Shown in pieces: positions 45,970 to 59,170 of a stretch of 64,000 nucleotides of DNA. Each line of letters opens with the position of its first letter. Positions within the stretch are counted from its first letter, which is position 1. Under the pieces are notes generated by a model that saw nothing but the letters and a program-made list of their open reading frames with translations, ran no database searches and was not told the DNA's origin. A program made the translations under genes and the position numbers. The stretch comes from Heracleum sosnowskyi (taxonomy: Eukaryota > Streptophyta > Magnoliopsida > Apiales > Apiaceae), in the NCBI GenBank assembly GCA_030848705.1, contig CM061235.1:133865228-133929227 (forward strand), in the 5' to 3' direction.

Positions 45970-46789
45970 CTGGTTGTGGATATGGAGGGAGAACAGTTCC
46001 GTTGCTATAAAGGCATGTATTGTTTGTAATATATGTGCCGCTCCAACACCATCCATCCGTTGCCTTGCAGTCTCTGCAAGCTCTTTTGTTCATTTCATTA
46101 TAGTGAACCTCAAAGCTCTTTTTAAAAAGTTCTTCAGGATGTATGCTCTTATTTTTTAAATTCTCAAAAACTAACTTATCCACTAGAAGTGTTGTCTTAT
46201 TGCAAGAGTCAGGCTTATCTTGAACTAGATCAAATGAATTTCCAAGGAAGAAATAAACCGAAATCTTATTGTCACTTGGGCATACATGTTTATAGTCAAT
46301 CCAGGGTGAAACAATTTCATCGTCACAATTGTAGAATAAGTTGAGATCTTCAGTGTTCTCGCCATAATCATAAAGTGTTTCATTCAAAACTCTACTACTT
46401 ACCTCCTGAGATGCACAGATATTCCCCAGAGGATCATCATAATATTTTAGTGTTATCAAACTTCGTGGCGGATCGGTTTCAAGTACACGATACATGGTAT
46501 CTGAACCGATATCTATAACAAGATCATTGTCTTCACAACGGAGCTCAAATCCTTGGAGACCACAATAGTTAACCCGAATATTTTGTCCCCAGAAAGGGTA
46601 TTCAGGATTCTTGAATGTCATGTTACCGCATCTAACAGGAGAAATGTTACTACAATCAGAATAGTATTGTTCATAATAAATTTGAGCACGATAGATTGGG
46701 ATGTTGAGCAGGACAAGCACATGGAATGAGACGATGAAAGTGATGGGGTTTAAATAACATTGGTGAAGTTGTAAGAATCGAATATACAT
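45970..46789 (-). CDS. Array unit 2 ectodomain exon (GUB_WAK)
   Basis: Encodes exactly the same 302-residue read-through product as unit 1 (stop at 45881). Same donor and phase, with its mini-exon at 44200-44165. No kinase exon follows within the unit. To make a receptor it would have to splice over unit 1 to the kinase at 38553, about 7.4 kb away. Confidence 0.85.
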
Positions 46790-49068
46790 TACGGAGGAGA
46801 TTTTTGCAATGAAACCAAGATTCAGTATGTTGAATATAGAAAGAAGACTACTGGCAGAGAAAAGCTAAAAGCCTTCGTAACAAACTATAACCTATATGGC
46901 CGGCGTTGAAAGGTTTGCAACAAACTATAGTAAAATACTGATGTTCAAGTCAACGCAGGTGCTTGGAAATTTCTTAGAAGAAATCATCTTTTGAGTTTGC
47001 AACTTGGAAAAGCTGAGACGTGTGGTTGCGGATTTCAGCAACTGATGTGACATCTCTCTTTCAGAACAGTCTTAAACTGTATTAAGTTTCACGTATCATC
47101 AAAATAAGTTTTTTTATAATCTCTTTCATACGCACCATTTTTACACCCTTATTCTTTAAAATGATTTAAACAACAAGGTTTTTAGATATTGAGTGTATGG
47201 AATTGTAGGAATACCAAGCTATAGTTGATAAGTAATAAAAAGGTTAAGACATGAGCTTAGTACCTATGGCAAGCTTCAGTCTCGAATTCTTGTGATTTCC
47301 TGTCAATAGTGTGAGCTAAATTAGTGTGCATGTATGACATATATATATTAGTTTGAGGTAAATGAAATTTGTCAAGCATCTTGATTTCAGTCTATAAAAT
47401 TACCAAATTTCACAATATAAAATCATGTTTATCTACTAATTAATTAACTGTCTCACGTCACTAGAAATGAACTAGTGCTCATCTTTGGGAAAAGAAAATT
47501 TCGCTATTCACTATTAAAAATAGAATAGCATAAAGGCATATTTTGCATTGTAGCCTAGCCGGGTACTCCTCTCTTTATGCTAATAGGAGGTAGTCTCTCC
47601 TGTCAACTTCACTTCATTTTGTGAGACTGTAACCAAAGATTTAGCACAATATAATTGGATGATTCATCTCTGATATCAAGCCCAAACCAACTGTACAGAT
47701 GCATTATCCACAGCTGGGGATACCTCAGCAGCATAATCTTCAAAACTTTGTTGCCACACAGTAGAATTAATAAGCCACATACACTTCTACAGAAGTTCAA
47801 TTGCGAAATCAGTAAAGCTCTCAATCACAGCTATAGAGATCCCTCCATTTGCTAAAGCACTGCCAAAGAGATCCCGCCACCATTTGGTAAATCATACTTG
47901 GGACTCGGACTGTTGGACATCAATTTTTCTTCATAAAATATCTAAGCAATGGTTAACAAATTTAAAAATATGTTTAACTTTATAAAATTTAAAAGTTATT
48001 AATAAGTAGATTATTGTATTTATATATTTTTAATAACTTTTTTTTAATGATTAATAGATTTCTCGTGGAGTAATATCTAACTATATAAAAGTTGAGTTCT
48101 CTGCAACCAGAAGGCAGAGAATCCGAGCTAGTGAGAAGGCATATTTTGAAAGTGTGTTGGAGGTTTATGGAAAGTGGTGGCTGGACTTGTATGATGACTC
48201 CTCAGAAAATTGAATAGAGAATAGGTTTTTTCTCTTGCTCTTTGCCGAGTGTCAATTGTGTATCATACAAGGTGCCTACGTACCCCTTTATATAGGGATC
48301 AAGCCTCACGTAGTTCTTGGAGAACAAGTCATTGAATAAGCCCATTCAGTCCAAGCCCATAAAATAGTCAGGATTTATGTTCCCATAAATAGTTCAAGGA
48401 TTATCAATCCACCTCAAGTTCCCATAAATAGTCCAAGGATTATCAATCCTCTTCAAGTTCCCATAAATAGTCCCAAGGATTATCAATCCTCTTCATGTTC
48501 CCATAAATAATCTGGTCTTTACACGTTTTCCTACAATCTTGCGGCATCTCCGCATTTCTTTCCATGATTGCAGGTCTATCCCGTGTCAACCAAGAAACAT
48601 CCCATAAATGGGAATTTCCATATATTGGGCTTCACCCACGATGCGAGCTGGCCAGGCTCGCATCGCATAAAATATATGAAAATTACCCTTTCAAAGTTCA
48701 AGTGGTGCGAGCTCACCTATGTTCAAATATTCTTATCTCTGACAAGTACCACGGGCCCATTACTTCATAATGGTGAGAGCCCATAAGCTTATGGTATAAA
48801 TAACGAAGCGAGCTCATCAAAATGAACTCATAAAGAAGAGAGCTCAAAACTCTTTTTAACGAAGTGAGCCCACCATACTTAGAAGGATTTTGGGCTCAAC
48901 ATAACTTCACGATGCGAGCCCTAATTCTAGTCCACACCAATCTTCCCAAATCATAGCCCAATCCCTAGGCCCAAATCACTTAGGGACCTGTCCAGGGTCC
49001 ATTACCGAAAATCCAGTATAACACTATATATAAATGATTTGAAAGTAAAGTAAATAATTTGAGCAGAC

Positions 49069-49888
49069 CTGGTTGTGGATATGGAGGGAGAACAGTTCCG
49101 TTGCTATAAAGGCATGTATTGTTTGTAATATATGTGCCGCTCCAACACCATCCATCCGTTGCCTTGCAGTCTCTGCAAGCTCTTTTGTTCATTTCATTAT
49201 AGTGAACCTCAAAGCTCTTTTTAAAAAGTTCTTCAGGATGTATGCTCTTATTTTTTAAATTCTCAAAAACTAACTTATCCACTAGAAGTGTTGTCTTATT
49301 GCAAGAGTCAGGCTTATCTTGAACTAGATCAAATGAATTTCCAAGGAAGAAATAAACCGAAATCTTATTGTCACTTGGGCATACATGTTTATAGTCAATC
49401 CAGGGTGAAACAATTTCATCGTCACAATTGTAGAATAAGTTGAGATCTTCAGTGTTCTCGCCATAATCATAAAGTGTTTCATTCAAAACTCTACTACTTA
49501 CCTCCTAAGATGCACAGATATTCCCCAGAGGATCATCATAATATTTTAGTGTTATCAAACTTCGTGGCGGATCGGTTTCAAGTACACGATACATGGTATC
49601 TGAACCGATATCTATAACAAGATCATTGTCTTCACATCGGAGCTCAAATCCTTGGAGACCACAATAGTTAACCCGGATATTTTGTCCCCAGAAAGGGTAT
49701 TCAGGATTCTTGAATGTCATGTTACCGCATCTTACAGGAGAAATGTTACTACAATCAGAATAGTATTGTTCATAATAAATTTGAGCACGATAGATTGGGA
49801 TGTTGAGCAGGACAAGCACATGGAATGAGACGATGAAAGTGATGGGGTTTAAATAACATTGGTGAAGTTGTAAGAATCGAATATACAT
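49069..49888 (-). pseudogene. Array unit 3 ectodomain exon with a premature stop
   Basis: Same exon as in the other units, except that a CAG codon has become TAG at 49507-49505, in the middle of the ectodomain (after NICAS). Only a 127-aa N-terminal fragment would be made. A few other silent or single-base differences lie nearby (for example at about 49637, 49676 and 49733), so this unit has begun to diverge. Confidence 0.85.
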
Positions 49889-52169
49889 TACGGAGGAGAT
49901 TTTTGCAATGAAACCAAGATTCAGTATGTTGAATATAGAAAGAAGACTACTGGCAGAGAAAAGCTAAAAGCCTTCGTAACAAACTATAACCTATATGGCC
50001 GGCGTTGAAAGGTTTGCAACAAACTATAGTAAAATACTGATGTTCAAGTCAACGCAGGTGCTTGGAAATTTCTTAGAAGAAATCATCTTTTGAGTTTGCA
50101 ACTTGGAAAAGCTGAGACGTGTGGTTGCGGATTTCAGCAACTGATGTGACATCTCTCTTTCAGAACAGTCTTAAACTGTATTAAGTTTCACGTATCATCA
50201 AAATAAGTTTTTTTATAATCTCTTTCATACGCACCATTTTTACACCCTTATTCTTTAAAATGATTTAAACAACAAGGTTTTTAGATATTGAGTGTATGGA
50301 ATTGTAGGAATACCAAGCTATAGTTGATAAGTAATAAAAAGGTTAAGACATGAGCTTAGTACCTATGGCAAGCTTCAGTCTCGAATTCTTGTGATTTCCT
50401 GTCAATAGTGTGAGCTAAATTAGTGTGCATGTATGACATATATATATATTAGTTTGAGGTAAATGAAATTTGTCAAGCATCTTGATTTCAGTCTATAAAA
50501 TTACCAAATTTCACAATATAAAATCATGTTTATCTACTAATTAATTAACTGTCTCACGTCACTAGAAATGAACTAGTGCTCATCTTTGGGAAAAGAAAAT
50601 TTCGCTATTCACTATTAAAAATAGAATAGCATAAAGGCATATTTTGCATTGTAGCCTAGCCGGGTACTCCTCTCTTTATGCTAATAGGAGGTAGTCTCTC
50701 CTGTCAACTTCACTTCATTTTGTGAGACTGTAACCAAAGCTTTAGCACAATATAATTGGATGATTCATCTCTGATATCAAGCCTAAACCAACTGTACAGA
50801 TGCATTATCCACAGCTGGGGATACCTCAGCAGCATAATCTTCAAAACTTTGTTGCCACACAGTAGAATTAATAAGCCACATACACTTCTACAGAAGTTCA
50901 ATTGCGAAATCAGTAAAGCTCTCAATCACAGCTATAGAGATCCCTCCATTTGCTAAAGCACTGCCAAAGAGATCCCGCCACCATTTGGTAAATCATACTT
51001 GGGACTCGGACTGTTGGACATCAATTTTTCTTCATAAAATATCTAAGCAATGGTTAACAAATTTAAAAATATGTTTAACTTTATAAAATTTAAAAGTTAT
51101 TAATAAGTAGATTATTGTATTTATATATTTTTAATAACTTTTTTTTAATGATTAATAGATTTCTCGTGGAGTAATATCTAACTATATAAAAGTTGAGTTC
51201 TCTGCAACCAGAAGGCAGAGAATCCGAGCTAGTGAGAAGGCATATTTTGAAAGTGTGTTGGAGGTTTATGGAAAGTGGTGGCTGGACTTGTATGATGACT
51301 CCTCAGAAAATTGAATAGAGAATAGGTTTTTTCTCTTGCTCTTTGCCGAGTGTCAATTGTGTATCATACAAGGTGCCTACGTACCCCTTTATATAGGGAT
51401 CAAGCCTCACGTAGTTCTTGGAGAACAAGTCATTGAATAAGCCCATTCAGTCCAAGCCCATAAAATAGTCAGGATTTATGTTCCCATAAATAGTTCAAGG
51501 ATTATCAATCCACCTCAAGTTCCCATAAATAGTCCAAGGATTATCAATCCTCTTCAAGTTCCCATAAATAGTCCCAAGGATTATCAATCCTCTTCATGTT
51601 CCCATAAATAATCTGGTCTTTACACGTTTTCCTACAATCTTGCGGCATCTCCGCATTTCTTTCCATGATTGCAGGTCTATCCCGTGTCAACCAAGAAACA
51701 TCCCATAAATGGGAATTTCCATATATTGGGCTTCACCCACGATGCGAGCTGGCCAGGCTCGCATCGCATAAAACATATGAAAATTACCCTTTCAAAGTTC
51801 AAGTGGTGCGAGCTCACCTATGTTCAAATATTCTTATCTCTGACAAGTACCACGGGCCCATTACTTCATAATGGTGAGAGCCCATAAGCTTATGGTATAA
51901 ATAACGAAGCGAGCTCATCAAAATGAACTCATAAAGAAGAGAGCTCAAAACTCTTTTTAACGAAGTGAGCCCACCATACTTAGAAGGATTTTGGGCTCAA
52001 CATAACTTCACGATGCGAGCCCTAATTCTAGTCCACACCAATCTTCCCAAATCATAGCCCAATCCCTAGGCCCAAATCACTTAGGGACCTGTCCAGGGTC
52101 CATTACCGAAAATCCAGTATAACACTATATATAAATGATTTGAAAGTAAAGTAAATAATTTGAGCAGAC

Positions 52170-52989
52170 CTGGTTGTGGATATGGAGGGAGAACAGTTCC
52201 GTTGCTATAAAGGCATGTATTGTTTGTAATATATGTGCCGCTCCAACACCATCCATCCGTTGCCTTGCAGTCTCTGCAAGCTCTTTTGTTCATTTCATTA
52301 TAGTGAACCTCAAAGCTCTTTTTAAAAAGTTCTTCAGGATGTATGCTCTTATTTTTTAAATTCTCAAAAACTAACTTATCCACTAGAAGTGTTGTCTTAT
52401 TGCAAGAGTCAGGCTTATCTTGAACTAGATCAAATGAATTTCCAAGGAAGAAATAAACCGAAATCTTATTGTCACTTGGGCATACATGTTTATAGTCAAT
52501 CCAGGGTGAAACAATTTCATCGTCACAATTGTAGAATAAGTTGAGATCTTCAGTGTTCTCGCCATAATCATAAAGTGTTTCATTCAAAACTCTACTACTT
52601 ACCTCCTGAGATGCACAGATATTCCCCAGAGGATCATCATAATATTTTAGTGTTATCAAACTTCGTGGCGGATCGGTTTCAAGTACACGATACATGGTAT
52701 CTGAACCGATATCTATAACAAGATCATTGTCTTCACAACGGAGCTCAAATCCTTGGAGACCACAATAGTTAACCCGAATATTTTGTCCCCAGAAAGGGTA
52801 TTCAGGATTCTTGAATGTCATGTTACCGCATCTAACAGGAGAAATGTTACTACAATCAGAATAGTATTGTTCATAATAAATTTGAGCACGATAGATTGGG
52901 ATGTTGAGCAGGACAAGCACATGGAATGAGACGATGAAAGTGATGGGGTTTAAATAACATTGGTGAAGTTGTAAGAATCGAATATACAT
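52170..52989 (-). CDS. Array unit 4 ectodomain exon (GUB_WAK)
   Basis: Identical in encoded protein to units 1, 2 and 5, including the read-through stop at 52081. Mini-exon at 50398-50363. This unit lacks the unit 3 stop codon and its neighbouring changes, so those arose after or outside the latest homogenisation. Confidence 0.85.
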
Positions 52990-55268
52990 TACGGAGGAGA
53001 TTTTTGCAATGAAACCAAGATTCAGTATGTTGAATATAGAAAGAAGACTACTGGCAGAGAAAAGCTAAAAGCCTTCGTAACAAACTATAACCTATATGGC
53101 CGGCGTTGAAAGGTTTGCAACAAACTATAGTAAAATACTGATGTTCAAGTCAACGCAGGTGCTTGGAAATTTCTTAGAAGAAATCATCTTTTGAGTTTGC
53201 AACTTGGAAAAGCTGAGACGTGTGGTTGCGGATTTCAGCAACTGATGTGACATCTCTCTTTCAGAACAGTCTTAAACTGTATTAAGTTTCACGTATCATC
53301 AAAATAAGTTTTTTTATAATCTCTTTCATACGCACCATTTTTACACCCTTATTCTTTAAAATGATTTAAACAACAAGGTTTTTAGATATTGAGTGTATGG
53401 AATTGTAGGAATACCAAGCTATAGTTGATAAGTAATAAAAAGGTTAAGACATGAGCTTAGTACCTATGGCAAGCTTCAGTCTCGAATTCTTGTGATTTCC
53501 TGTCAATAGTGTGAGCTAAATTAGTGTGCATGTATGACATATATATATTAGTTTGAGGTAAATGAAATTTGTCAAGCATCTTGATTTTAGTCTATAAAAT
53601 TACCAAATTTCACAATATAAAATCATGTTTATCTACTAATTAATTAACTGTCTCACGTCACTAGAAATGAACTAGTGCTCATCTTTGGGAAAAGAAAATT
53701 TCGCTATTCACTATTAAAAATAGAATAGCATAAAGGCATATTTTGCATTGTAGCCTAGCCGGGTACTCCTCTCTTTATGCTAATAGGAGGTAGTCTCTCC
53801 TGTCAACTTCACTTCATTTTGTGAGACTGTAACCAAAGCTTTAGCACAATATAATTGGATGATTCATCTCTGATATCAAGCCCAAACCAACTGTACAGAT
53901 GCATTATCCACAGCTGGGGATACCTCAGCAGCATAATCTTCAAAACTTTGTTGCCACACAGTAGAATTAATAAGCCACATACACTTCTACAGAAGTTCAA
54001 TTGCGAAATCAGTAAAGCTCTCAATCACAGCTATAGAGATCCCTCCATTTGCTAAAGCACTGCCAAAGAGATCCCGCCACCATTTGGTAAATCATACTTG
54101 GGACTCGGACTGTTGGACATCAATTTTTCTTCATAAAATATCTAAGCAATGGTTAACAAATTTAAAAATATGTTTAACTTTATAAAATTTAAAATTTATT
54201 AATAAGTAGATTATTGTATTTATATATTTTTAATAACTTTTTTTTAATGATTAATAGATTTCTCGTGGAGTAATATCTAACTATATAAAAGTTGAGTTCT
54301 CTGCAACCAGAAGGCAGAGAATCCGAGCTAGTGAGAAGGCATATTTTGAAAGTGTGTTGGAGGTTTATGGAAAGTGGTGGCTGGACTTGTATGATGACTC
54401 CTCAGAAAATTGAATAGAGAATAGGTTTTTTCTCTTGCTCTTTGCCGAGTGTCAATTGTGTATCATACAAGGTGCCTACGTACCCCTTTATATAGGGATC
54501 AAGCCTCACGTAGTTCTTGGAGAACAAGTCATTGAATAAGCCCATTCAGTCCAAGCCCATAAAATAGTCAGGATTTATGTTCCCATAAATAGTTCAAGGA
54601 TTATCAATCCACCTCAAGTTCCCATAAATAGTCCAAGGATTATCAATCCTCTTCAAGTTCCCATAAATAGTCCCAAGGATTATCAATCCTCTTCATGTTC
54701 CCATAAATAATCTGGTCTTTACACGTTTTCCTACAATCTTGCGGCATCTCCGCATTTCTTTCCATGATTGCAGGTCTATCCCGTGTCAACCAAGAAACAT
54801 CCCATAAATGGGAATTTCCATATATTGGGCTTCACCCACGATGCGAGCTGGCCAGGCTCGCATCGCATAAAACATATGAAAATTACCCTTTCAAAGTTCA
54901 AGTGGTGCGAGCTCACCTATGTTCAAATATTCTTATCTCTGACAAGTACCACGGGCCCATTACTTCATAATGGTGAGAGCCCATAAGCTTATGGTATAAA
55001 TAACGAAGCGAGCTCATCAAAATGAACTCATAAAGAAGAGAGCTCAAAACTCTTTTTAACGAAGTGAGCCCACCATACTTAGAAGGATTTTGGGCTCAAC
55101 ATAACTTCACGATGCGAGCCCTAATTCTAGTCCACACCAATCTTCCCAAATCATAGCCCAATCCCTAGGCCCAAATCACTTAGGGACCTGTCCAGGGTCC
55201 ATTACCGAAAATCCAGTATAACACTATATATAAATGATTTGAAAGTAAAGTAAATAATTTGAGCAGAC

Positions 55269-56088
55269 CTGGTTGTGGATATGGAGGGAGAACAGTTCCG
55301 TTGCTATAAAGGCATGTATTGTTTGTAATATATGTGCCGCTCCAACACCATCCATCCGTTGCCTTGCAGTCTCTGCAAGCTCTTTTGTTCATTTCATTAT
55401 AGTGAACCTCAAAGCTCTTTTTAAAAAGTTCTTCAGGATGTATGCTCTTATTTTTTAAATTCTCAAAAACTAACTTATCCACTAGAAGTGTTGTCTTATT
55501 GCAAGAGTCAGGCTTATCTTGAACTAGATCAAATGAATTTCCAAGGAAGAAATAAACCGAAATCTTATTGTCACTTGGGCATACATGTTTATAGTCAATC
55601 CAGGGTGAAACAATTTCATCGTCACAATTGTAGAATAAGTTGAGATCTTCAGTGTTCTCGCCATAATCATAAAGTGTTTCATTCAAAACTCTACTACTTA
55701 CCTCCTGAGATGCACAGATATTCCCCAGAGGATCATCATAATATTTTAGTGTTATCAAACTTCGTGGCGGATCGGTTTCAAGTACACGATACATGGTATC
55801 TGAACCGATATCTATAACAAGATCATTGTCTTCACAACGGAGCTCAAATCCTTGGAGACCACAATAGTTAACCCGAATATTTTGTCCCCAGAAAGGGTAT
55901 TCAGGATTCTTGAATGTCATGTTACCGCATCTAACAGGAGAAATGTTACTACAATCAGAATAGTATTGTTCATAATAAATTTGAGCACGATAGATTGGGA
56001 TGTTGAGCAGGACAAGCACATGGAATGAGACGATGAAAGTGATGGGGTTTAAATAACATTGGTGAAGTTGTAAGAATCGAATATACAT
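55269..56088 (-). CDS. Array unit 5 ectodomain exon (GUB_WAK)
   Basis: Identical in encoded protein to units 1, 2 and 4, with the read-through stop at 55180 and mini-exon at 53499-53464. It is the outermost surviving ectodomain exon: the next unit to the right keeps its mini-exon (56598-56563) but has lost the exon itself. Confidence 0.85.
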
Positions 56089-57807
56089 TACGGAGGAGAT
56101 TTTTGCAATGAAACCAAGATTCAGTATGTTGAATATAGAAAGAAGACTACTGGCAGAGAAAAGCTAAAAGCCTTCGTAACAAACTATAACCTATATGGCC
56201 GGCGTTGAAAGGTTTGCAACAAACTATAGTAAATTACTGATGTTCAAGTCAACGCAGGTGCTTGGAAATTTCTTAGAAGAAATCATCTTTTGAGTTTGCA
56301 ACTTGGAAAAGCTGAGACGTGTGGTTGCGGATTTCAGCAACTGATGTGACATCTCTCTTTCAGAACAGTCTTAAACTGTATTAAGTTTCACGTATCATCA
56401 AAATAAGTTTTTTTATAATCTCTTTCATACGCACCATTTTTACACCCTTATTCTTTAAAATGATTTAAACAACAAGGTTTTTAGATATTGAGTGTATGGA
56501 ATTGTAGGAATACCAAGCTATAGTTGATAAGTAATAAAAAGGTTAAGACATGAGCTTAGTACCTATGGCAAGCTTCAGTCTCGAATTCTTGTGATTTCCT
56601 GTCAATAGTGTGAGCTAAATTAGTGTGCATGTATGACATATATATATTAGTTTGAGGTAAATGAAATTTGTCAAGCATCTTGATTTCAGTCTATAAAATT
56701 ACCAAATTTCACAATATAAAATCATGTTTATCTACTAATTAATTAACTGTCTCACGTCACTAGAAATGAACTAGTGCTCATCTTTGGGAAAAGAAAATTT
56801 CGCTATTCACTATTAAAAATAGAATAGCATAAAGGCATATTTTGCATTGTAGCCTAGCCGGGTACTCCTCTCTTTATGCTAATAGGAGGTAGTCTCTCCT
56901 GTCAACTTCACTTCATTTTGTGAGACTGTAACCAAAGCTTTAGCACAATATAATTGGATGATTCATCTCTGATATCAAGCCCAAACCAACTGTACAGATG
57001 CATTATCCACAGCTGGGGATACCTCAGCAGCATAATCTTCAAAACTTTGTTGCCACACAGTAGAATTAATAAGCCACATACACTTCTACAGAAGTTCAAT
57101 TGCGAAATCAGTAAAGCTCTCAATCACAGCTATAGAGATCCCTCCATTTGCTAAAGCACTGCCAAAGAGATCCCGCCACCATTTGGTAAATCATACTTGG
57201 GACTCGGACTGTTGGACATCAATTTTTCTTCATAAAATATCTAAGCAATGGTTAACAAATTTAAAAATATGTTTAACTTTATAAAATTTAAAAGTTATTA
57301 ATAAGTAGATTATTGTATTTATATATTTTTAATAACTTTTTTTTAATGATTAATAGATTTCTCGTGGATTAATATCTAACTATATAAAAGTTGAGTTCTC
57401 TGCAACCAGAAGGCAGAGAATCCGAGCTAGTGAGAAGGCATATTTTGAAAGTGTGTTGGAGGTTTATGGAAAGTGGTGGCTGGACTTGTATGATGACTCC
57501 TCAGAAAATTGAATAGAGAATAGGTTTTTTCTCTTGCTCTTTGCCGAGTGTCAATTGTGTATCATACAAGGTGCCTACGTACCCCTTTATATAGGGATCA
57601 AGCCTCACGTAGTTCTTGGAGAACAAGTCATTGAATAAGCCCATTCAGTCCAAGCCCATAAAATGGTCAGGATTTATGTTCCCATAAATAGTTCAAGGAT
57701 TATCAATCCACCTCAAGTTCCCATAAATAGTCCAAGGATTATCAATCCTCTTCAAGTTCCCATAAATAGTCCCAAGGATTATCAATCCTCTTCATGTTCC
57801 CATAAAG

Positions 57808-58050
57808 CTAAAAGCCTTCGTAACAAACTATAACCTATATGGCCGGCGTTGAAAGGTTTGCAACAAACTATAGTAAAATACTGATGTTCAAGTCAACGCA
57901 GGTGCTTGGAAATTTCTTAGAAGAAATCATCTTTTGAGTTTGCAACTTGGAAAAGCTGAGACGTGTGGTTGCGGATTTCAGCAACTGATGTGACATCTCT
58001 CTTTCAGAACAGTCTTAAACGGTGTTAAGTGTCAGGTATCATCAAAATAA
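57808..58050 (-). repeat. Array end: deletion joins the intronic insert to the upstream flank
   Basis: At 57807 the sixth unit jumps from CATGTTCCCATAAA (equivalent of about 42309) to GCTAAAAGCCTTCG (equivalent of about 43765). About 1.45 kb, including the ectodomain exon, is removed. AAA is shared at the join. Array similarity then continues to about 58020 and fades through mismatches. Confidence 0.85.
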
Positions 58051-58489
58051 TATTTTTTACAATCTCTTTCATAATCAACATTTTTACACCCTTCTTCTTT
58101 AAACTGATCTAATAATACGCATCTGAAACAAGTTATTTATCTAGTTGGTCACTAAAATCCGGTTAATGTATTAAGATGGTCGTTCAACTGACAATGGACT
58201 CAATCATGTCACTAATAGTAGAAGTAATTTGCATAATGTTCTTGAGCCTGATAAGCTGGGATGATTGAACAGTAATAGTAGATGGAAGAAAGTGATGGGC
58301 TGTACATACTATTTGCAAGGTTTATAGTCTACAGAGTCGAACATACGAAATCACGGAGAAGTCTTCTAAGTTCTATTATAAAGCTCAAGAATCAACTGAT
58401 CATTGTATGGAATTGTAGGTTGTATTAACATGGCAAGCTGTTATAATTTGCCAGAAGACCTAGTAGTACAACTACAAGCTAATACTAAC
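58051..58489. other. Single-copy spacer between array and gypsy element
   Basis: No gene recognised. A short phrase (GTATGGAATTGTAGG at about 58404) echoes the intron sequence next to the array mini-exon, so part of it may be decayed array DNA. Confidence 0.35.
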
Positions 58490-59170
58490 TGATTTATAAA
58501 ATTAATTTTGGAACCAGTTTTCGTCACCTACGTCCGGTCGGACCTGCGAAGAAGAAGAATGCGAGGGTTGGGACCCCCGATTCACCTCCGGTGTGAGAAT
58601 CAGTAACTGGTAGCCCAAGTAGGTAAATTGAACGTACAGATAATATGTGTATTGTGAATTGTGTATGAATGAAAACCAAACCTGATCCCCCTCTTTTACC
58701 AGTTCGTTACCGTCCTCTACGTTCGGAACGTGGACCTCGTGGTCCTTCCATGACCTGGTCCTTGTCTCGTTAATAGGCCCGATCCACTCAGGATATAGAA
58801 GGTGGGCCTTTTCGGTCTACAAATGTACAATGAGCTTTGTCATACAAGATATGGAGGATGGGCTACTTCGGTCGGCCCAGTAACCATTAGTCTTAGGCCT
58901 CCAACATGTCCCTGGACTCCGTGCGAAGAATATTCGGTCGGAGGCCCAAAGATCTGTTCCGTCTTCGAGTAACTTCTAGGACTAGTCTCTACCAGAACGA
59001 CCACGGTGCCAACCGAATATGTCAAGCGTCAATTCCACGTCAGCGGCAGACAGCTGTTGTAATAATTACATAAGGGACTTACACGTTTCTCCAGGTGGAT
59101 CTCAGCCGTGAATTTCAACGGCCCTCATCCTGACCATCCGTTTTAAAACGGCACTAGATATATGCATACA
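58490..59170 (-). repeat. Probable 3' LTR of the Tat-like element
   Basis: On the minus strand it would start TGTATGCATATATC right after the purine tract AAGGAGAAAAGGAAAAGGG and end near TTTATAAATCA. The ends are TG...CA. The distal end cannot be verified without the partner LTR. Confidence 0.5.

Larger units (their letters stand above)
40607..57807 (-). repeat. Tandem array, 3,099-bp period, of kinase-less receptor units
   Basis: Five near-identical full units (about 40607-43705, 43706-46804, 46805-49903, 49904-53004, 53005-56103) and a sixth partial unit (56104-57807). Identical landmarks are spaced exactly 3,099 bp apart; one interval is 3,101 because of an extra AT in a TA run near 50440. 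Only isolated point differences separate units. Each full unit, read on the minus strand, holds upstream DNA, an ectodomain exon, an intronic insertion of about 936 bp, a 36-bp mini-exon and spacer. None has a kinase exon. High identity implies very recent unequal crossing-over or gene conversion. Confidence 0.95.

Noticed and set aside
40607..57807. Regular repeats suggesting a CRISPR-like or centromeric satellite array
   Set aside because: The unit is 3.1 kb, contains exons with splice sites, and the genome is a plant. This is a tandem gene-segment array.
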